Shown here one piece after another: positions 1-11,968 of a DNA stretch of 64,000 bases. Both the position numbers and the translations under genes were made by a program. The stretch spans positions 56,198,292 to 56,262,291 of the forward strand of contig CM054060.1 of the NCBI GenBank assembly GCA_028641055.1, given 5' to 3'. This DNA comes from Alopecurus myosuroides (taxonomy: Eukaryota > Streptophyta > Magnoliopsida > Poales > Poaceae). Numbering within the stretch: the stretch's first letter is position 1; every line of letters begins with the position of its first letter. The notes below the pieces were generated by a model. The model was not told the origin of the DNA. It did not search any database and saw only the letters and a list, made by a program, of their open reading frames with translations.

Positions 1-230
1 ACATAAAGCACATGAAGCCTAAAGAGATACGGCTAAGCGTCCTACTCAACGAGGCGTGCAAGCACAAAGCACATGAAGCCTAACAGATGGTAGCAAGTGT
101 TCTACTCGGCATGTAGTGCAAACATAAAGCACATGAAGCCTAAAGAGATACGGCTAAGTGTCCTACTCGGAACAGAGTGCGAATACTAAGCACACCAAGC
201 TAAGAAGGCTATCTACTCGGAATCAATATG
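1..230. repeat. Degenerate tandem repeat, unit about 61 bp
   Basis: Three clear copies (about 1-62, 63-122, 123-183) and a decayed fourth share the core 'aagcacatgaagcctaa' followed by 'ctactcgg'. The ctactcgg motif recurs as isolated copies to about 2480, so this looks like the 3' untranslated region of the gypsy element whose LTR starts at 1855. The units abut without spacers, so it is not a CRISPR-like array. Confidence 0.75.
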
Positions 231-1165
231 CAGGAAATAGGAGGAGAAGTACTAACCCGCTTGATTGGCTTCGTGCGGCTGTACGACACAAATCCATACT
301 GCCAGTGGTCGGTGAGGCCGGTGCTCATGATGGAGCGCGCCCAGACGGCCACATCCGCATTGCTGAGCTCGAACGTGGTCGTCCGGGTGCAATCTCTATT
401 GCCGCCCATGTAGCATATGAGGTGTGCGCGACGCTGCAGCGGGAGCACTCGCCTGGAGATCCAGCAGGCGATGGGGTCGTCGTTCTTGAGCCCCTTCTCC
501 TTTAGCTGGGCGAGGCGCGTGTTGATCTGCTTGATGTCACCTTCTAGCGCCGGCTTGAACCCCCAATTCTGCCCGGTAGGAGGCGAATTGGTCCACCGGG
601 GGAGATTGATCTGATCCACCGGAGGCTCGCCTTCCTTGGCAGAGATGTTCTTCACGTAGAAGAAGGTTCTCTGCCATTTGCGCACGGAGTCTAGGCCCTT
701 GACGCACGGATGGCTGGTCCCGCTGCGCTGCACCATCATGGCGCTGCCGGTCTCGGTCATGCCGCGGCCGCTATCTGTGCTACCCGGCTTGGCCTTGCTC
801 TGCTTCCTGAAGAAGAAGTAGCGCGCCCAGGTCATCGGCGTGGGGAGCACGCCCAGGAACGCCTCGCACACCACGGCGTGGTATGCGAGCATCACCATTG
901 CATTCGGAGGCAGGTGATGCGGCTGGATTCCGAAATGGTTGAGGAAGGAGCGGAAGAAATCTGATACTGGTAGCCCGAATCCCCGCGCGAAGTGCGCGAG
1001 GAACACCACGTGCTCGTCCGCCTCCGGGGTAGGGACGAGCTCGCCATCGGGATGCCGGCAGCGGACGCCGGGAGGAACTCGTCGGGTGTTCACCAGCCAC
1101 CGGCACTCGTCTGCCGTGACGTTGGATCCAGCCCACCCGGCGCGGGCGTCATCGTCGCGAGCCAT
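209..1165 (-). CDS. Antisense transposon ORF, 'putative gypsy type transposon' domain (PF04195-like)
   Basis: A 318-residue ORF read from the ATG at 1165; the frame is open further upstream but the protein-like part begins at MARDDDARAG. Residues about 40-125 match the pattern I know from the plant 'putative gypsy type transposon' domain: VVFLAHFARGFGLP, then FLNHFGIQPHHLPPNA, then CEAFLGVLP. A second conserved block (KWQRTFFYVKN) follows. Its biochemical role is unknown. It lies on the strand opposite to the retroelement, upstream of the 3' LTR at 1855. The tail after about residue 255 is probably read-through of non-coding repeat. The coiled-coil and C-terminal parts seen in the related copy at 8.3-10.3 kb are missing, so this is a truncated copy. 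It is a transposon protein, not a host gene. Confidence 0.7.
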   Translation of the reverse strand: MARDDDARAGWAGSNVTADECRWLVNTRRVPPGVRCRHPDGELVPTPEADEHVVFLAHFARGFGLPVSDFFRSFLNHFGIQPHHLPPNAMVMLAYHAVVCEAFLGVLPTPMTWARYFFFRKQSKAKPGSTDSGRGMTETGSAMMVQRSGTSHPCVKGLDSVRKWQRTFFYVKNISAKEGEPPVDQINLPRWTNSPPTGQNWGFKPALEGDIKQINTRLAQLKEKGLKNDDPIACWISRRVLPLQRRAHLICYMGGNRDCTRTTTFELSNADVAVWARSIMSTGLTDHWQYGFVSYSRTKPIKRVSTSPPISCILIPSR

Positions 1166-1854
1166 CGAGCAGGAGAGGAAATTTGATGGTGATTTGGTGG
1201 AATTTGGCGGAAAGGACTGGCCTTTCGGCGCTGTGAGATGCACGGCGGCGAAGAGCTCGGTGGCGGCGGAGAAACGAAGAGGCAAAGGGAGAATGAAGGC
1301 AGGAAGGGGAAGAAGGAGTTACCGAGGGGTATTTATACCTCCCCTCGGGTTGCCGTTACAATCGGAGGTAGTGGGATCAGTTACACACGGAGATCGTGCG
1401 GCGTGGGGTGTGTGGGCCGGTTAGAAACGCACACAGCGCAGTTGGCGCGCGTAACGGCCGCATTCGATCCCACGACGCGATCGTGGGTAATTACTGCACT
1501 TGATGGGACCTAACGGGCTAGTGGGCCCAGGCCGTGAAAACTGGGCGCGTGGCCTGTCAGATCCCGGGCACCGAGGCGTCGGGGGTGTGGTAGCGTGACA
1601 CGTGCCCAGTTGAAGTACGAAAAGCCAGATTTTGCTCTGCCACGCAGAGATTCTGATTGGAAATTTCGTTAAGTCTTTTTACTCGGCGACAGAGAAGATA
1701 AGTGGTTCTATTCGGAAAAGAGGAAGCTCGAGACAAGGTTAAGGGCTACTCGGAGGTTCTACTCAACAACCTAAGGCTCAAAGGCAAGATTGGTTTTTAA
1801 GCTGGCAGAGCCCAGTGAACAACTTCGCAGGACTCTACCAGCTTCGGGGACTAA
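1166..1854. other. Non-coding 3' internal region of a gypsy element
   Basis: No gene. It contains scattered ctactcgg motifs and ends with a purine-containing stretch, 'gcttcggggactaa' (1841-1854), directly before the TG of the LTR, as expected for a polypurine tract. Confidence 0.55.
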
Positions 1855-2669
1855 TGTCGGGGGGTCACCCCCGAGTAGGGTAAAGGCAAGTGCTAAGGGC
1901 AAGATCAGAAGAGACGTTTGGCAGAGTAGCGGCTACCCGGTACTCGCTACCCGGTCGTCCGCTATTCGGCCATACACACTGGTGGCCAGGAGGAAGAATC
2001 AAGGAAGTTATTCTCCTCCGGGTAGAGGAAGTGGTCCGAGTAGAGATGGCGGTCTCCTACTCGGGCCAGAAGTCAAAGGAGCCGTTCTGACACAGGATCC
2101 CGCGTATCCTGGATCCGTACTGGGGCACTGTTCATCTGCAGAGCGCGTGCTTATCCGCGCCAGGGTGTCAGCAGGGCGTTGCAGGTTAGGGGGGCCTACC
2201 CCGTGACAGTGTCAGTGATAACAGATCAGTTTCTCGGTTTTGCGGAACGACTTTACACACGGAGACAAACTTGGAAGCCAAAGGTGTCAGCGAGAAGCTG
2301 GAAGTGTACAGTGTGCACACAATGTCGACATCTTGGCTGTATCCGGCTGGGCACCAGTATATAAGGTGCCCTGCCTCCTCCTGCGCGAGGGACGACATGA
2401 CTAAGGGCTACAGTCACCTAGAGAGGGGAGTGGCTACTCGGTTGTAAGGAACACTTGTACTGTGGCTACTCGGTGAGACACGAAAATAAAGAGAGAAAGG
2501 CAGGAGTAGGGGTTTTACCTCCACACAAGGGCCCTGAACCTGGGTAGATCTTGTTGTTTGCAGTGCTAGCTTCCTACTCACGCGCTATTCGCTGCGTGAT
2601 CCCTCCCCGAGCGCCTCCAGCGTCCATCGTCCCCACAACTTTAGCCATCCTATGGCATCTGCCGTGACA
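1855..2669 (+). mobile_element. Gypsy 3' LTR (tgtcgggg... type)
   Basis: It begins TGTCGGGGGGTCACCCC after a polypurine-like tract and contains the 'gcaggagtaggggttttacc...cctgggtaga' block common to this class of Triticeae gypsy LTRs. I place the end at ...GCCGTGACA (2669) because TGTC/GACA would be an inverted terminal pair. That end is uncertain by up to 30 bp, because the neighbouring sequence is also transposon-derived. The 5' partner LTR is outside the window. Confidence 0.6.
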
Positions 2670-4143
2670 CCACCACGACAAGGGTGCTCAATACACCCAA
2701 GAGGAACAATCTCTCTGTTGACCAAGCACCCAAGAGTAACAAGCTCACAAACTTCTCTTTCACAAACCCCGTGGGGAACTCAAGCCGATGCATCTAATAC
2801 AATGACAAGAACACACAAAGTGGTCAAGAACTTCTCTCCCAAATCCCACAAAAGCAACTAATCCTATGGAGGAAGGAGGAAGAACAAGGAAAACAACAAA
2901 TTAATCCCTAGATCTAGATCTAATTGGTTCCCCTCACAAAGAGGAGGGATTGATTGGTGGAGTTGTAGATCTAGATCTCCACTCTCTTTTCCCTCAAGTG
3001 GAAGCAAGAATCGTTCGAGGGATTGAGAGATAGCAAGATATTGATGTCAACAATGGAGGTCAAACTTTCCCAAAGAGTTGGGGAACCATTGGGGAAGAAG
3101 GTTCCTTAAATAGGTCACCCAAATACCCAACCGTTGGGGGAAAAAACGCGCAGGGGCGGTACTACCGCCCACTGGGTGAGTTAGGAGCACCAACGGGCTG
3201 AAAACTGCCCCAGGCAGCAGTACTACCGGTGGTTTCACCGGTACTACCGCCACTGACATATAGAAGGGGTATTTGGCGGTAGCAGCACTAGTACTACCGC
3301 TGCTGGGAAAACTGACAGAACCTCCGGTACGAAAACGGTCATAACTTTTGTATACAAACTCCGTTTTTGATGTTTTGGGCTCGTTGAAATAGCAACAATG
3401 AGAATTACAATAATATGCAGAGAAACATCATAGTCCAAAATGTGAAGATAAAACCAAATGATGAAAGGTTTGACCTATCAATAAAGAACAACCGGTAGAA
3501 ACCTCCAACGTAAAAAATGCGATAAGTTTTTCATACGAAATCCATTTTGGTGAACATGAGCTTGACATCAAGAACATGACAAGCTATAAAACCACACATG
3601 GAGAAAACCCAAATAAGAACCAAGAAGGATGATGCCAAGTATGCAAAGGTTTGAACTCCGTACGAACGATACGATCAGACTTGTAAATTGCTCCCCCATA
3701 AACTAACACGAGAGAGCTTCTCTCACGTCCATCTTCACTTGACCATAATCTCCATATGGGTGGATGGCTTCAAGCATATGAAATCTTCTTGATGCTCATA
3801 TTGAACTTGCACAACACACACTTTGCACATCTACTTTATCAACCAAGTATCTTCTCTTTATTCATGATGATGATGTCTTGAAGATAAACATAAATGTTCA
3901 CATAATCTCCCTTTTCAAGATATGCTTGTAATATGATCAATAATAACATGACAATTCTTCTTCTTGATCATATAGATATATTCATTATAAGCAATGATCT
4001 TTATAGCATCCAACCTTGAATCCAACATATGGAGTTCAAGTTGTGCCAATGAAAATACCTGCAAGAATGTCTCAATGCAAACATTAGTCCATAAGGATTG
4101 TCATTCATTACCAAAACCACACATGGGGGAACCATGCACTTTC
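2670..4143 (-). mobile_element. LTR-like retroelement fragment, minus strand
   Basis: On the minus strand it starts TGAAAGTGCATGG (at 4143) and runs to about 2670 with no ORF of substance. It holds palindromic motifs built on 'gcggtactaccgcc' (about 3155-3310). The left edge merges with the gypsy LTR. The right edge abuts gag sequence of the next gypsy element (4144), implying insertion into that gag. No target-site duplication could be matched, so it may be a fragment rather than a complete solo LTR. Confidence 0.45.
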
Positions 4144-7100
4144 ACCCAGGACACTCCCAAGTACAGTGGCATTACCAAGCCAGAAGATTGGCTGACTGAC
4201 TATGTCACTGCCATCGCCATCGCAGGTGGCAACAAGAGGGTGGAGGTTCACTACGCATCCATCATGCGTCAAGGCCCGTCTCGGGCCTGGCTTAACAGTC
4301 TCCCAGCCGGTAGCGTCAACTCCTAGCTGGATTTTGAGAAGGTCTTCGTCTACAACTTCACCAACTCCTACCAGCGACCGGGCCAATCGTGATAGCTAGC
4401 TTAGTGCGTCCAGGGGGAGAAGGAGACGGACCAAGAGTATCTCAGAAGGTGGACCACCTTCCGCAACACTTGCATGGGAATTGACAAGAAGGACCTCCAT
4501 CAGACATTTCGTAACCAAATGCCGGAGGGCACCATGCTTAAGCACGAGGTCTATAGAGCAAACCCCTATACCATGGCGATGCTCTTCACTATCGTGGATA
4601 AGTACGCCACCGCGGACGCGACCATGAAGGTAGACATCCGTCTGGACCCATTCAGCCAGCTCATCAACACCCCGTCAACACAGAAGGACACGGCCGGCCC
4701 AAGCAACCCAGCCGGCCAATCCAACCAGAACGACCGCGACTACAGCTGGGATGGCTGGAAGAGAGGAGGAGGCCAACTATCCAACGAGCGGTATGAAAGC
4801 CGGCTCGTCGCAACCACCGAAGGAGGCCATTCGGGAGGTTTAGGCAGCAACCGCTACCCTAGGCGACGCGATGACGATCGCCCATGGCTGAAGCCTAGGT
4901 ACACCTTCGAGCAGATGCTAGACTCGCCCTGCAAGTACCATAGCGTACAGGGCAAGCCAGCCACCCACACCACCTAGCAATGCAGCTGGACTACCCGCAT
5001 GACCAAGGGAGAAGGATTACCGACTCCGCTAGCACCGAACTCAGCGGGCGGCAACCGCGGTGATCCACAAGGCAGACGCCCAGCTGATCTAGCCGGCAGG
5101 GCCCACGACAACTACCCCTGCTGAGATGGCACCTACGTCATCTCCGTCACCGAATGCAACAACGAGCGCAACACCCGAGCACACATGGCGGAGGTGAACG
5201 CCACCGCGCGTAACGTACCCCCAGTACCTGGACTGGTCCGAACAACACGTCACCTGGAGCCGGGAGGACCACCCGGATGACCTGCCATGCCCAAGAAGCT
5301 ACTCCATCCTATTAGATCCCATCATCATAGCCGGTGAATGCGCCTGCACCTTTTCCCAGGTGCTCATCGACATCGGAAGCAGCATCAACATCCTCTATAA
5401 GGACACTGCCGACAAGTTGGACGTCACCGAAGCAATGATGCAACCCACTCAGACGACCTTCCATGGCATCATGCCGGGCAAACTATGCACCCCATGGGGA
5501 CTATCCGGGTGGATGTCATATTCGGAAAGAAGGAAAACTTCCGTCGTGTGCCCGTCTGGTTCGAGGTGGTGAACCACCAGAGCGCCTACCACACCATCCT
5601 TGGCCGACCCGCCCTGACCAAGCTTATGGCAGTCCTGCACTACGCTTACCTGAAGATGAAGTTGCCCGGTGCGCACGGGATCATCACCGTCTACGACGAC
5701 TATAGGAGGTCCCTCTCCTGCGCCTCCTACGGCTCGAAACTTGCCGAGACCGTCGCGCACGTCGAAGAACTCCAGCAAATCTAGCGCGAGGTCAGCATCG
5801 AGCCCCTAGGGGTGCCGACTGTAGGAAGACAGCCGGGAGAATCCTAGTTCTAGGCGGCCAGGGACAACAAGAAGACCCCCCTCGACGCCATTCGGCCCAA
5901 TGAGAAGCTCATCACCATCGAGGCAAGCCTTAACCCCAAATAGGACATCTCGCCCGTCGACTTCCTCCGTGAGAATCGGAATATCTTCGCGTGATCCCCC
6001 AAAGACATGCCGGTGTCCCGAGGGAGTTGGCCAAGCACTCACTCCCTGCCAAACTGGATGCAAAACCAATCAAGCAGACATCCGCCGCTTCACAGAAGAA
6101 AGAAGGAAAGCCATCGGAGAGGAAATTTCCCGGCTGCTGGCAGCCGAATGTATCATGGAGGTCCTCCACCGGGACTGGTTAGCTAACCCAATCCTCGTCA
6201 TGAAGAAGGATGCCTCATGGAGCATGTGCATTGAGGACACTGCCTTGAACAAGGCCTGCCCCAAGGACCCTTTCGCCCTGCCCCGAATCAACCAAGTCAT
6301 CGACTCCATAGCCGACTGTGAGCTTCTCTTGTTCCCGGATGCCTATCGCGGCTATCAGCAGATCAAGCTCAACTCGGCTGATCAAATCAACACGGAGTTC
6401 ATCACACCCTATGGAGCCTACTACTACGTCACCCCGCCGTTCGTTCTAAAGAACACGGAGGCTACCTACCAGCGGTGCATGCAGAAGTGCTTACACGAGC
6501 AAATCGGCTAGAACGTCCACGCCGACATGGATGACGTGGTGGTCAAGACCAAGAAGCATCAGACCCTCCTCAGAGACCTAGAAGAAAAATTCGCAAATCT
6601 GCGCCGCTTCCGGATAAAGCTTAACCCGGACAAGTGCGTCTTCGGGGTTCCAGCCGGCCAACTCCTCGGTTTCCTTGTGTCTGAACGAGGGATCGAGGCC
6701 AATCCGGAAAAGACCTCCGCCATCAAAAACATGCACTGACTGACTCAGCTAAGGGACATTCGGAAGTTTGCCGGCTGCTTGGCCTCCCTCAACCGGTTCG
6801 TCAGCCGGCTGGGAGAAAAAGCACCCCCTCTTTACCAACTCCTAAAAAAGATGGACAAGTTCGCCTGGACCCACGAGGCGGACGTGGCCTTCCACGACCT
6901 CAACCAGACGCTCTCCACCGCCCCCGTCTTGACGCCTCCAGACCTAAAAGATCCCATGGTGCTATACCTCGCGGCGACCGGCCGGGTCATCAGCGACGTG
7001 TTTGTCGTCGAACGACCCGAGAAGAATAAGGAGTAGCCGGTGTATTACATCAGCAAGGTTCTCTCGCAGTCCAAGCAGAAGTACCCCCACTACTAGAAGC

Positions 7101-7760
7101 TAGTCTACGGTTTGAATTTTGCCGCCAAGAAACTCCACCATTAGTTCAGGAGCATACAATCACCGTGGTGAGCATGGCCTCGCTCTCGGAGATCATCGGC
7201 AACAAGGATGCAACCGGCCATGTTGCCAAGTGGGCAATCGACATGGCGGCACACAACATGGTCTACATGCTGATCCAGGTCCTCACCGACTTCCTGTTTG
7301 ATTGGGCGGAGACCCAGTTCCTACCGCTAGTCCCCGACTCTTCGCACTAGAAGACGCACTTCAACGGCTCCAAGATGCGCGGGGGCTTGGGAGTCCACGC
7401 TGCAGATCCACTTCAAAGCCTCCAACAACGTGGCAGAATACGAGGCCCTCATCCACGGCCTCAAGCTAGAAAAAGAGATAGGGATACATCGCATCCTTTT
7501 GCTAGCTTGAGCATGATGTGGGGCTACCGGTAGGGACACGACGGTAGCCTCGATAGCCCCGTTAGGGACACGACGGTGAAAAAGTTTACCAAGTGGATCG
7601 AGACGAAGCCCATCAAGCGGACATACGGTCGTCAGTTTCTTCCAAGACATCATATATCGACACGGCGCCCCCACGGCATGATCACCGAAACTTTTCCACC
7701 GTCGTGCCCCTATCGGGGCTACAGTCGTGTCATGAAACATATGTTTAATTTTTCTTAAAC
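4144..7760 (+). pseudogene. Gypsy gag-pol polyprotein, heavily decayed
   Basis: Plus-strand pieces appear in canonical gypsy order: gag (4150-4960), aspartic protease (about 5310-5780, LIDIGSS at the active site), reverse transcriptase (about 6070-6740), RT/RNase H connection (6779-7035) and an integrase scrap (7576-7735, KFTKWIETKPIK). The copy is dead. There are stops inside gag (4324), inside RT (TAG at 6509-6511) and before RNase H (about 7034), plus several frame changes. The RT catalytic box, normally YVDD in plant gypsy elements, reads ADMDD (6521-6535), so the tyrosine is gone. Most of the RNase H to integrase region is missing. The 5' end of gag is cut by the fragment ending at 4143. 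The 3' LTR of the same element is probably at 13815, with the antisense gene at 8.3-13.4 kb in between. Confidence 0.85.
7554..7722. repeat. Inverted repeat flanking an integrase scrap
   Basis: 'agccccgttagggacacgac' at 7554 has its near reverse complement 'cgtcgtgcccctatcggggc' at about 7702-7721. A third, direct copy (gtagggacacgacggtagcc) lies just upstream at about 7531. The roughly 125 bp between the arms encode a recognisable integrase fragment with a frame change. Confidence 0.6.
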
Positions 7761-8224
7761 CCGACCGCGCCTGGACGGCTGCCGCCTCGAGCTTGGGTAA
7801 CCCCGTGCCGGATGCCAAATGCTTCCTCTGTGGATCCGACCGCAGAGCGCAACCCGGCTGAACAGCCGGCCAGAGCGCAAATGGGAGGACCGCCACGAGA
7901 CATCCCAAAGGGCAGAAGCCAGCCAGCCTAGCGCCGAAAATTGACGACCTCGCCTGCTCAAAACCTCGTCCCCAAGAATAGAACAATGGTGCCCCCCGCC
8001 AGCCGACCCTCTCTTTGGATCTGGATGCAGACCGCAACCCGGCTGACACGCAGGCAAGAGAAGGGGTCAAAAGGCAGGGTGCACAAAGTATATTCTAGGG
8101 GACATGTCCAGGACAAGTGGAGTCCTAGTCAAACGAGAACAAGAAGCTAAAAAATGCGTTCAGACCAAGTCGCGTCTTCATTTCATATGCGCTAACAATC
8201 TACAGATAAAAGTAAGAGGAATTA

Positions 8225-8362
8225 GCCGGCCATCCAAACTTGGGGTCTTGTCCGGCGAAGTCCCCGCCTCACCCAGGCGGCCCAAAGCCAGCCGACCACC
8301 CAAACTTAGGGGCTCGGCCGGCGAAGTCCCCGCCTCACCCAGGCGGCCCAAAGCCAGCCGGC
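8225..8362. repeat. Tandem duplication, unit about 67 bp
   Basis: Two nearly identical adjacent copies share 'ggcgaagtccccgcctcacc' followed by 'caggcggcccaaagccagcc'. They sit at the 3' end of the antisense transposon gene. Only a few bases differ between the copies. Confidence 0.75.
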
Positions 8363-10366
8363 CTTTGGCGATGAAGGTGCGGTAGACCACTTGGTATCAA
8401 CAACGTCCTTGCGATATGTGAGCTGGGCCTCGGTAAGTTTATGTATCTCGCCGCACGGAAGGTCCTCATCGAAGATGGCCAGGTATTCATCGTCCTTGCC
8501 CTCCTCCTCGCGGGCGGCGGCGTCTTCTGGCTGGCACACCATGCGGCCGGGGATGGAGATGTCAAAATAGACGAAGTCCGCAATATGGCAGGCGGCCTCC
8601 TGAAGCCCTGGCTCTTCCCGAAGCTTCTCGTAAGTGGTCCCGGTGCGCGGGCCACTTGTGAAGTCCTGCACATCGACCTTCGGGTACCAGGAACGGAGGA
8701 GACATAAACTCCACTACGCTGCCCCATGGGAAGCGGATTCCCGTAGCCGGGTGATGGCCTCGTCGCCATCCTCCAGGCGGGCCACCAGGTCGCAGATATG
8801 CTGGGGATGTCTTCATCTTTCTAGAGCAGCTGAAACACCGCGGTGGCGGCATCGACAAGCGCCCTGACCTCTTCGCCAAAAGTTTTTGCCACCCGGGGGG
8901 AGCTAATCTTGTAGCCTTCCATGGCATTGTCAGAGGGCCCCACACCAATAGAAGGAAGCGTCTGCCGCTTGGCCTGCGCCGCTAGCGCAGGATAGTACTC
9001 CGCGCCAGAACAGAAAAGTCCCTCGGTCGGATGAAGGAGGAAAAGATCCATCAGGTAAGAATACTCATTGCAAAGCTTGAGGCCGGTGTTCTTCAACTCT
9101 GCCTGGAGGGTATCGACGACCTTCTGCAACTCGTTGACCTCCTTATTGTGGTTGGCCGCCTGCTCCGTGTTGACCTTCTCCAAGGCCTCACAGACTATTT
9201 TTCGTGCCTTGTTGACCTCGTTGAGGTCCTTGACAGGTGCCTCCAGCTCCGCATTGGCCTTGGCCAGCCGGGTCACCTCCTCCTGCCGCGTCTGGCCAAG
9301 CTCCGTGAGCCGTTTGACCCCAGCCTCCAGCCTGCTTAAGGAGGAGGCTTCCTTCAGCTGGCCGGTCAAGTCCTAGCTCTCCTCTACACCCCAAGACCGG
9401 CCCCCGGGGTAAATACAAGCACCAGGCGAAGAAGACAAAACAAATGGGAGAACTTACTCTTGGCAGTCGCCAGGGTCTCCTGAAGATGCCTGATCTAGCC
9501 GGCGGAGGAGTGCTCCTTGTACTACACGAAACGGAAAATGGCAAAGTTAAGAGCAAAGCCAGGCGGAAGAAAAAAAGGAAAGCTGCGAGGGAAGGAGAGG
9601 GACGTACCTCCAACAACCCCCGAAAGCGCTTGAAGTCCCCTAGCTAGACCTCCAGCTCTTTTTCAAAGTCGCGGGCGAAAGGGACCACCTCCGATGATTG
9701 CAGTATCATCCGGCTGAAGGAGTGGTCCGCCTTGCATGGGCATAGACGGCCAGGGCACCGAGCGCTAGGTACATCACCCCCGTCGGCTCTGGCGCAGGCG
9801 GCGCCACCGAAAGCGGCGAAACCGCCAAGGGCGCGTACTAGGTCACCGCTTGTGGACCCGCCCGGGACTCCATCTGGGGCTCCACCCGGGCCTCCGCTGT
9901 CCGCGCCACCTCCAACACCACGTGGGTGGCCTCGGGAGCGCCAACCTTAGCCGCCTGGGTCGCGTCCGCCTTGGCGTCTCTCACATCCACAACAGTCGTG
10001 GGCGGGTCCACCAGGTAATCCTCCACTGATAGGGGCTTGTCCATCCCCACACCGCCGTCAACCACCATGGTGGTGACGTCCTCCAGCATGGCGTCGGCCG
10101 CTGCCGTGTCACTCGCCTGGGCCACCTCGAACGCTGCCTCAAGGGATGGCATCGGAAAACCACCTTCAGCGGCCCGGCCTCCTGCGCCCTCCTCGGCGCT
10201 TACTTTCGACACCAAAGGTGGTGCCGGGGTTTGAGATCCTGCCCGCCTCAATCTCTTTTGCGAGATGCGCGAGCAACATACGAAAAAGTAAGAAGCAAAA
10301 CCGCAGCGAGGTGAAACCGCGGGAAGATGCGCTTACCCATCAATGGACGGAGGCGCTATCCGCCTC

Positions 10367-10410
<44 letters not shown>
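10367..10410. repeat. (TTA)n microsatellite
   Basis: About 14 to 15 TTA/ATT units in 44 bp. On the minus strand they encode 14 consecutive asparagines in frame with the surrounding antisense transposon protein (…DTGSSK before, KRRIAPPS after). The solo LTR starts 31 bp further on. Confidence 0.95.
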
Positions 10411-10411
<1 letters not shown>

Positions 10412-10441
10412 TTGGACGACCCCGTGTCGGCCGCCGCCACC

Positions 10442-11968
10442 TGATACGTGCATTTTATATCATCATTTATACCCTCCATATAGGCATTATTGGGATGTTT
10501 TATCAATGTTATGTCATTGTTTTGCATGTTTTAGATGATTTTATGGGACTTTCCTACAAAGTCCCTATTTTTGGTATTTAATTTCTGGGTGTCAGAAAAC
10601 ACTTGTTTTCATGTTTTTGATGTTTTAGGAGCTACAGGTATCCAAATTGCGAAAGGAAAGAAACCCTGTCAGTTTTTCTTCGGGAAAAAGGCCGTGGGCA
10701 CAAGACACAAAGGAGGAGGGCCAGGAGGCCCAAAAGGGGGTAGCCCACGCGGCCAAATTCCCTGGCCGCGTGTGGGGCCCCCAAATGGGCCCACAACACC
10801 TCCTCCCCGAGGTCTTTTTGCTGACGACTCCGTCTTCCCCGAAAACCAACACCCTAATTTTCCCGAGACGAGACGGAGCCGCCAGGGCGGCGAAACTCTC
10901 GAAACTCTCCGTGGGGGAGACAGATCCTGCTGCTCCGGAGCTCCGGAGAAGGGGGAAATCATCCCCATCTTCATCCCCATCTCCTCCTTGGCGTGGGAGG
11001 AGGCATCTCCATCACCATCCTCACCAGCACCTGCATCTCCACCATCACCATCACCGTGATCCACTCCGTTCCCCTCATAGTTTGATCATTGCTACACCCT
11101 AGATACGTGTTATTGTACTCCGTTGCATGTTTGGGATTGAGTACTTGTCATTATTTGGTGGTGGATCCATTGTTTCAGATTGTGTTGTACCACATATGTC
11201 ACCGTACATGATCATGTTTGCACGTTGTGAGTAGTTCCCGCATGTTCCTGAGGGCATAGGATGAATTGGCAATGATTTGTTACATAAGATGAGTTCTTAT
11301 TTGGTCTAGTATTTATCTTTTATGTGATTCTATGATGGTGTTGTACGAACGTCGACTGTACAACACTTCACCTACATGGGCTCATAGGAGAACACCGTAG
11401 TGTAGTGACATGATGATGTCTTTAGGTGACAGGAACTTGAGACAGAGTCGTTGAATTGCATTATGAGGGTACTTGTATCGGGGACCTTAGAGCATAAGGC
11501 TATGGTGGGACATCATGTCTTAATAATTCGCGTGCTGTAATTTAATTGGCCACGTGATCCATCATAAGGGGTGATAGTTTATTTATTTAGCTATTCCTAT
11601 TTGTGGCTTTCCGGAGAAGATTAAAACTAGACAAGATATACAAACATGTTATGCAATGAATCACTATGCCAGCTAAATCCGTGCAGCCCTCGGGAATGTT
11701 TTCCACATATAAGACACAAAAACACACTTGAGTTTGTCCTCTTGCGTATTAGAGGATTGGGCTTTGTATCTCATTGAGACCTACTACTTGCTGCAATTTA
11801 CTTTCCGCATTTTACTTTACTTGCACTACAATTAAAACACAAAAACACCTGTTGCTTTTATTATTCCTTTGCTATTCTACTTACCAGTTCCTTGTGCTCC
11901 TCGTGGGTTCGACAACCTTTCTAATTCGAAAAGTACTACAATTGATCTCCTGCACTTGGGAGCCATCA
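10442..11968 (+). mobile_element. Solo LTR, gypsy family with tRNA-Asp PBS elsewhere in window
   Basis: A 1527-bp segment starting TGATACGTGCATTTT and ending GGAGCCATCA. It is nearly identical to the LTR at 56512-58040; I counted about seven differences in the first 260 bp. No primer-binding site or gag follows, and host transposon sequence resumes on both sides, so this is a solo LTR. Flanks are CCACC (10437-10441) and CCCCC (11969-11973), a possible target duplication with one mismatch. ORFs inside it are shadows. Confidence 0.85.

Noticed and set aside
1..230. CRISPR-like spaced repeats
   Set aside because: Units are contiguous and diverge along their full length, with no constant repeat alternating with unique spacers; eukaryotic transposon context.
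10535..11102. ORFs of 150 to 174 codons in the solo LTR (and copies at 56604-57170)
   Set aside because: Both lie in LTR sequence with proline/histidine-rich low complexity; no known LTR-encoded protein matches.
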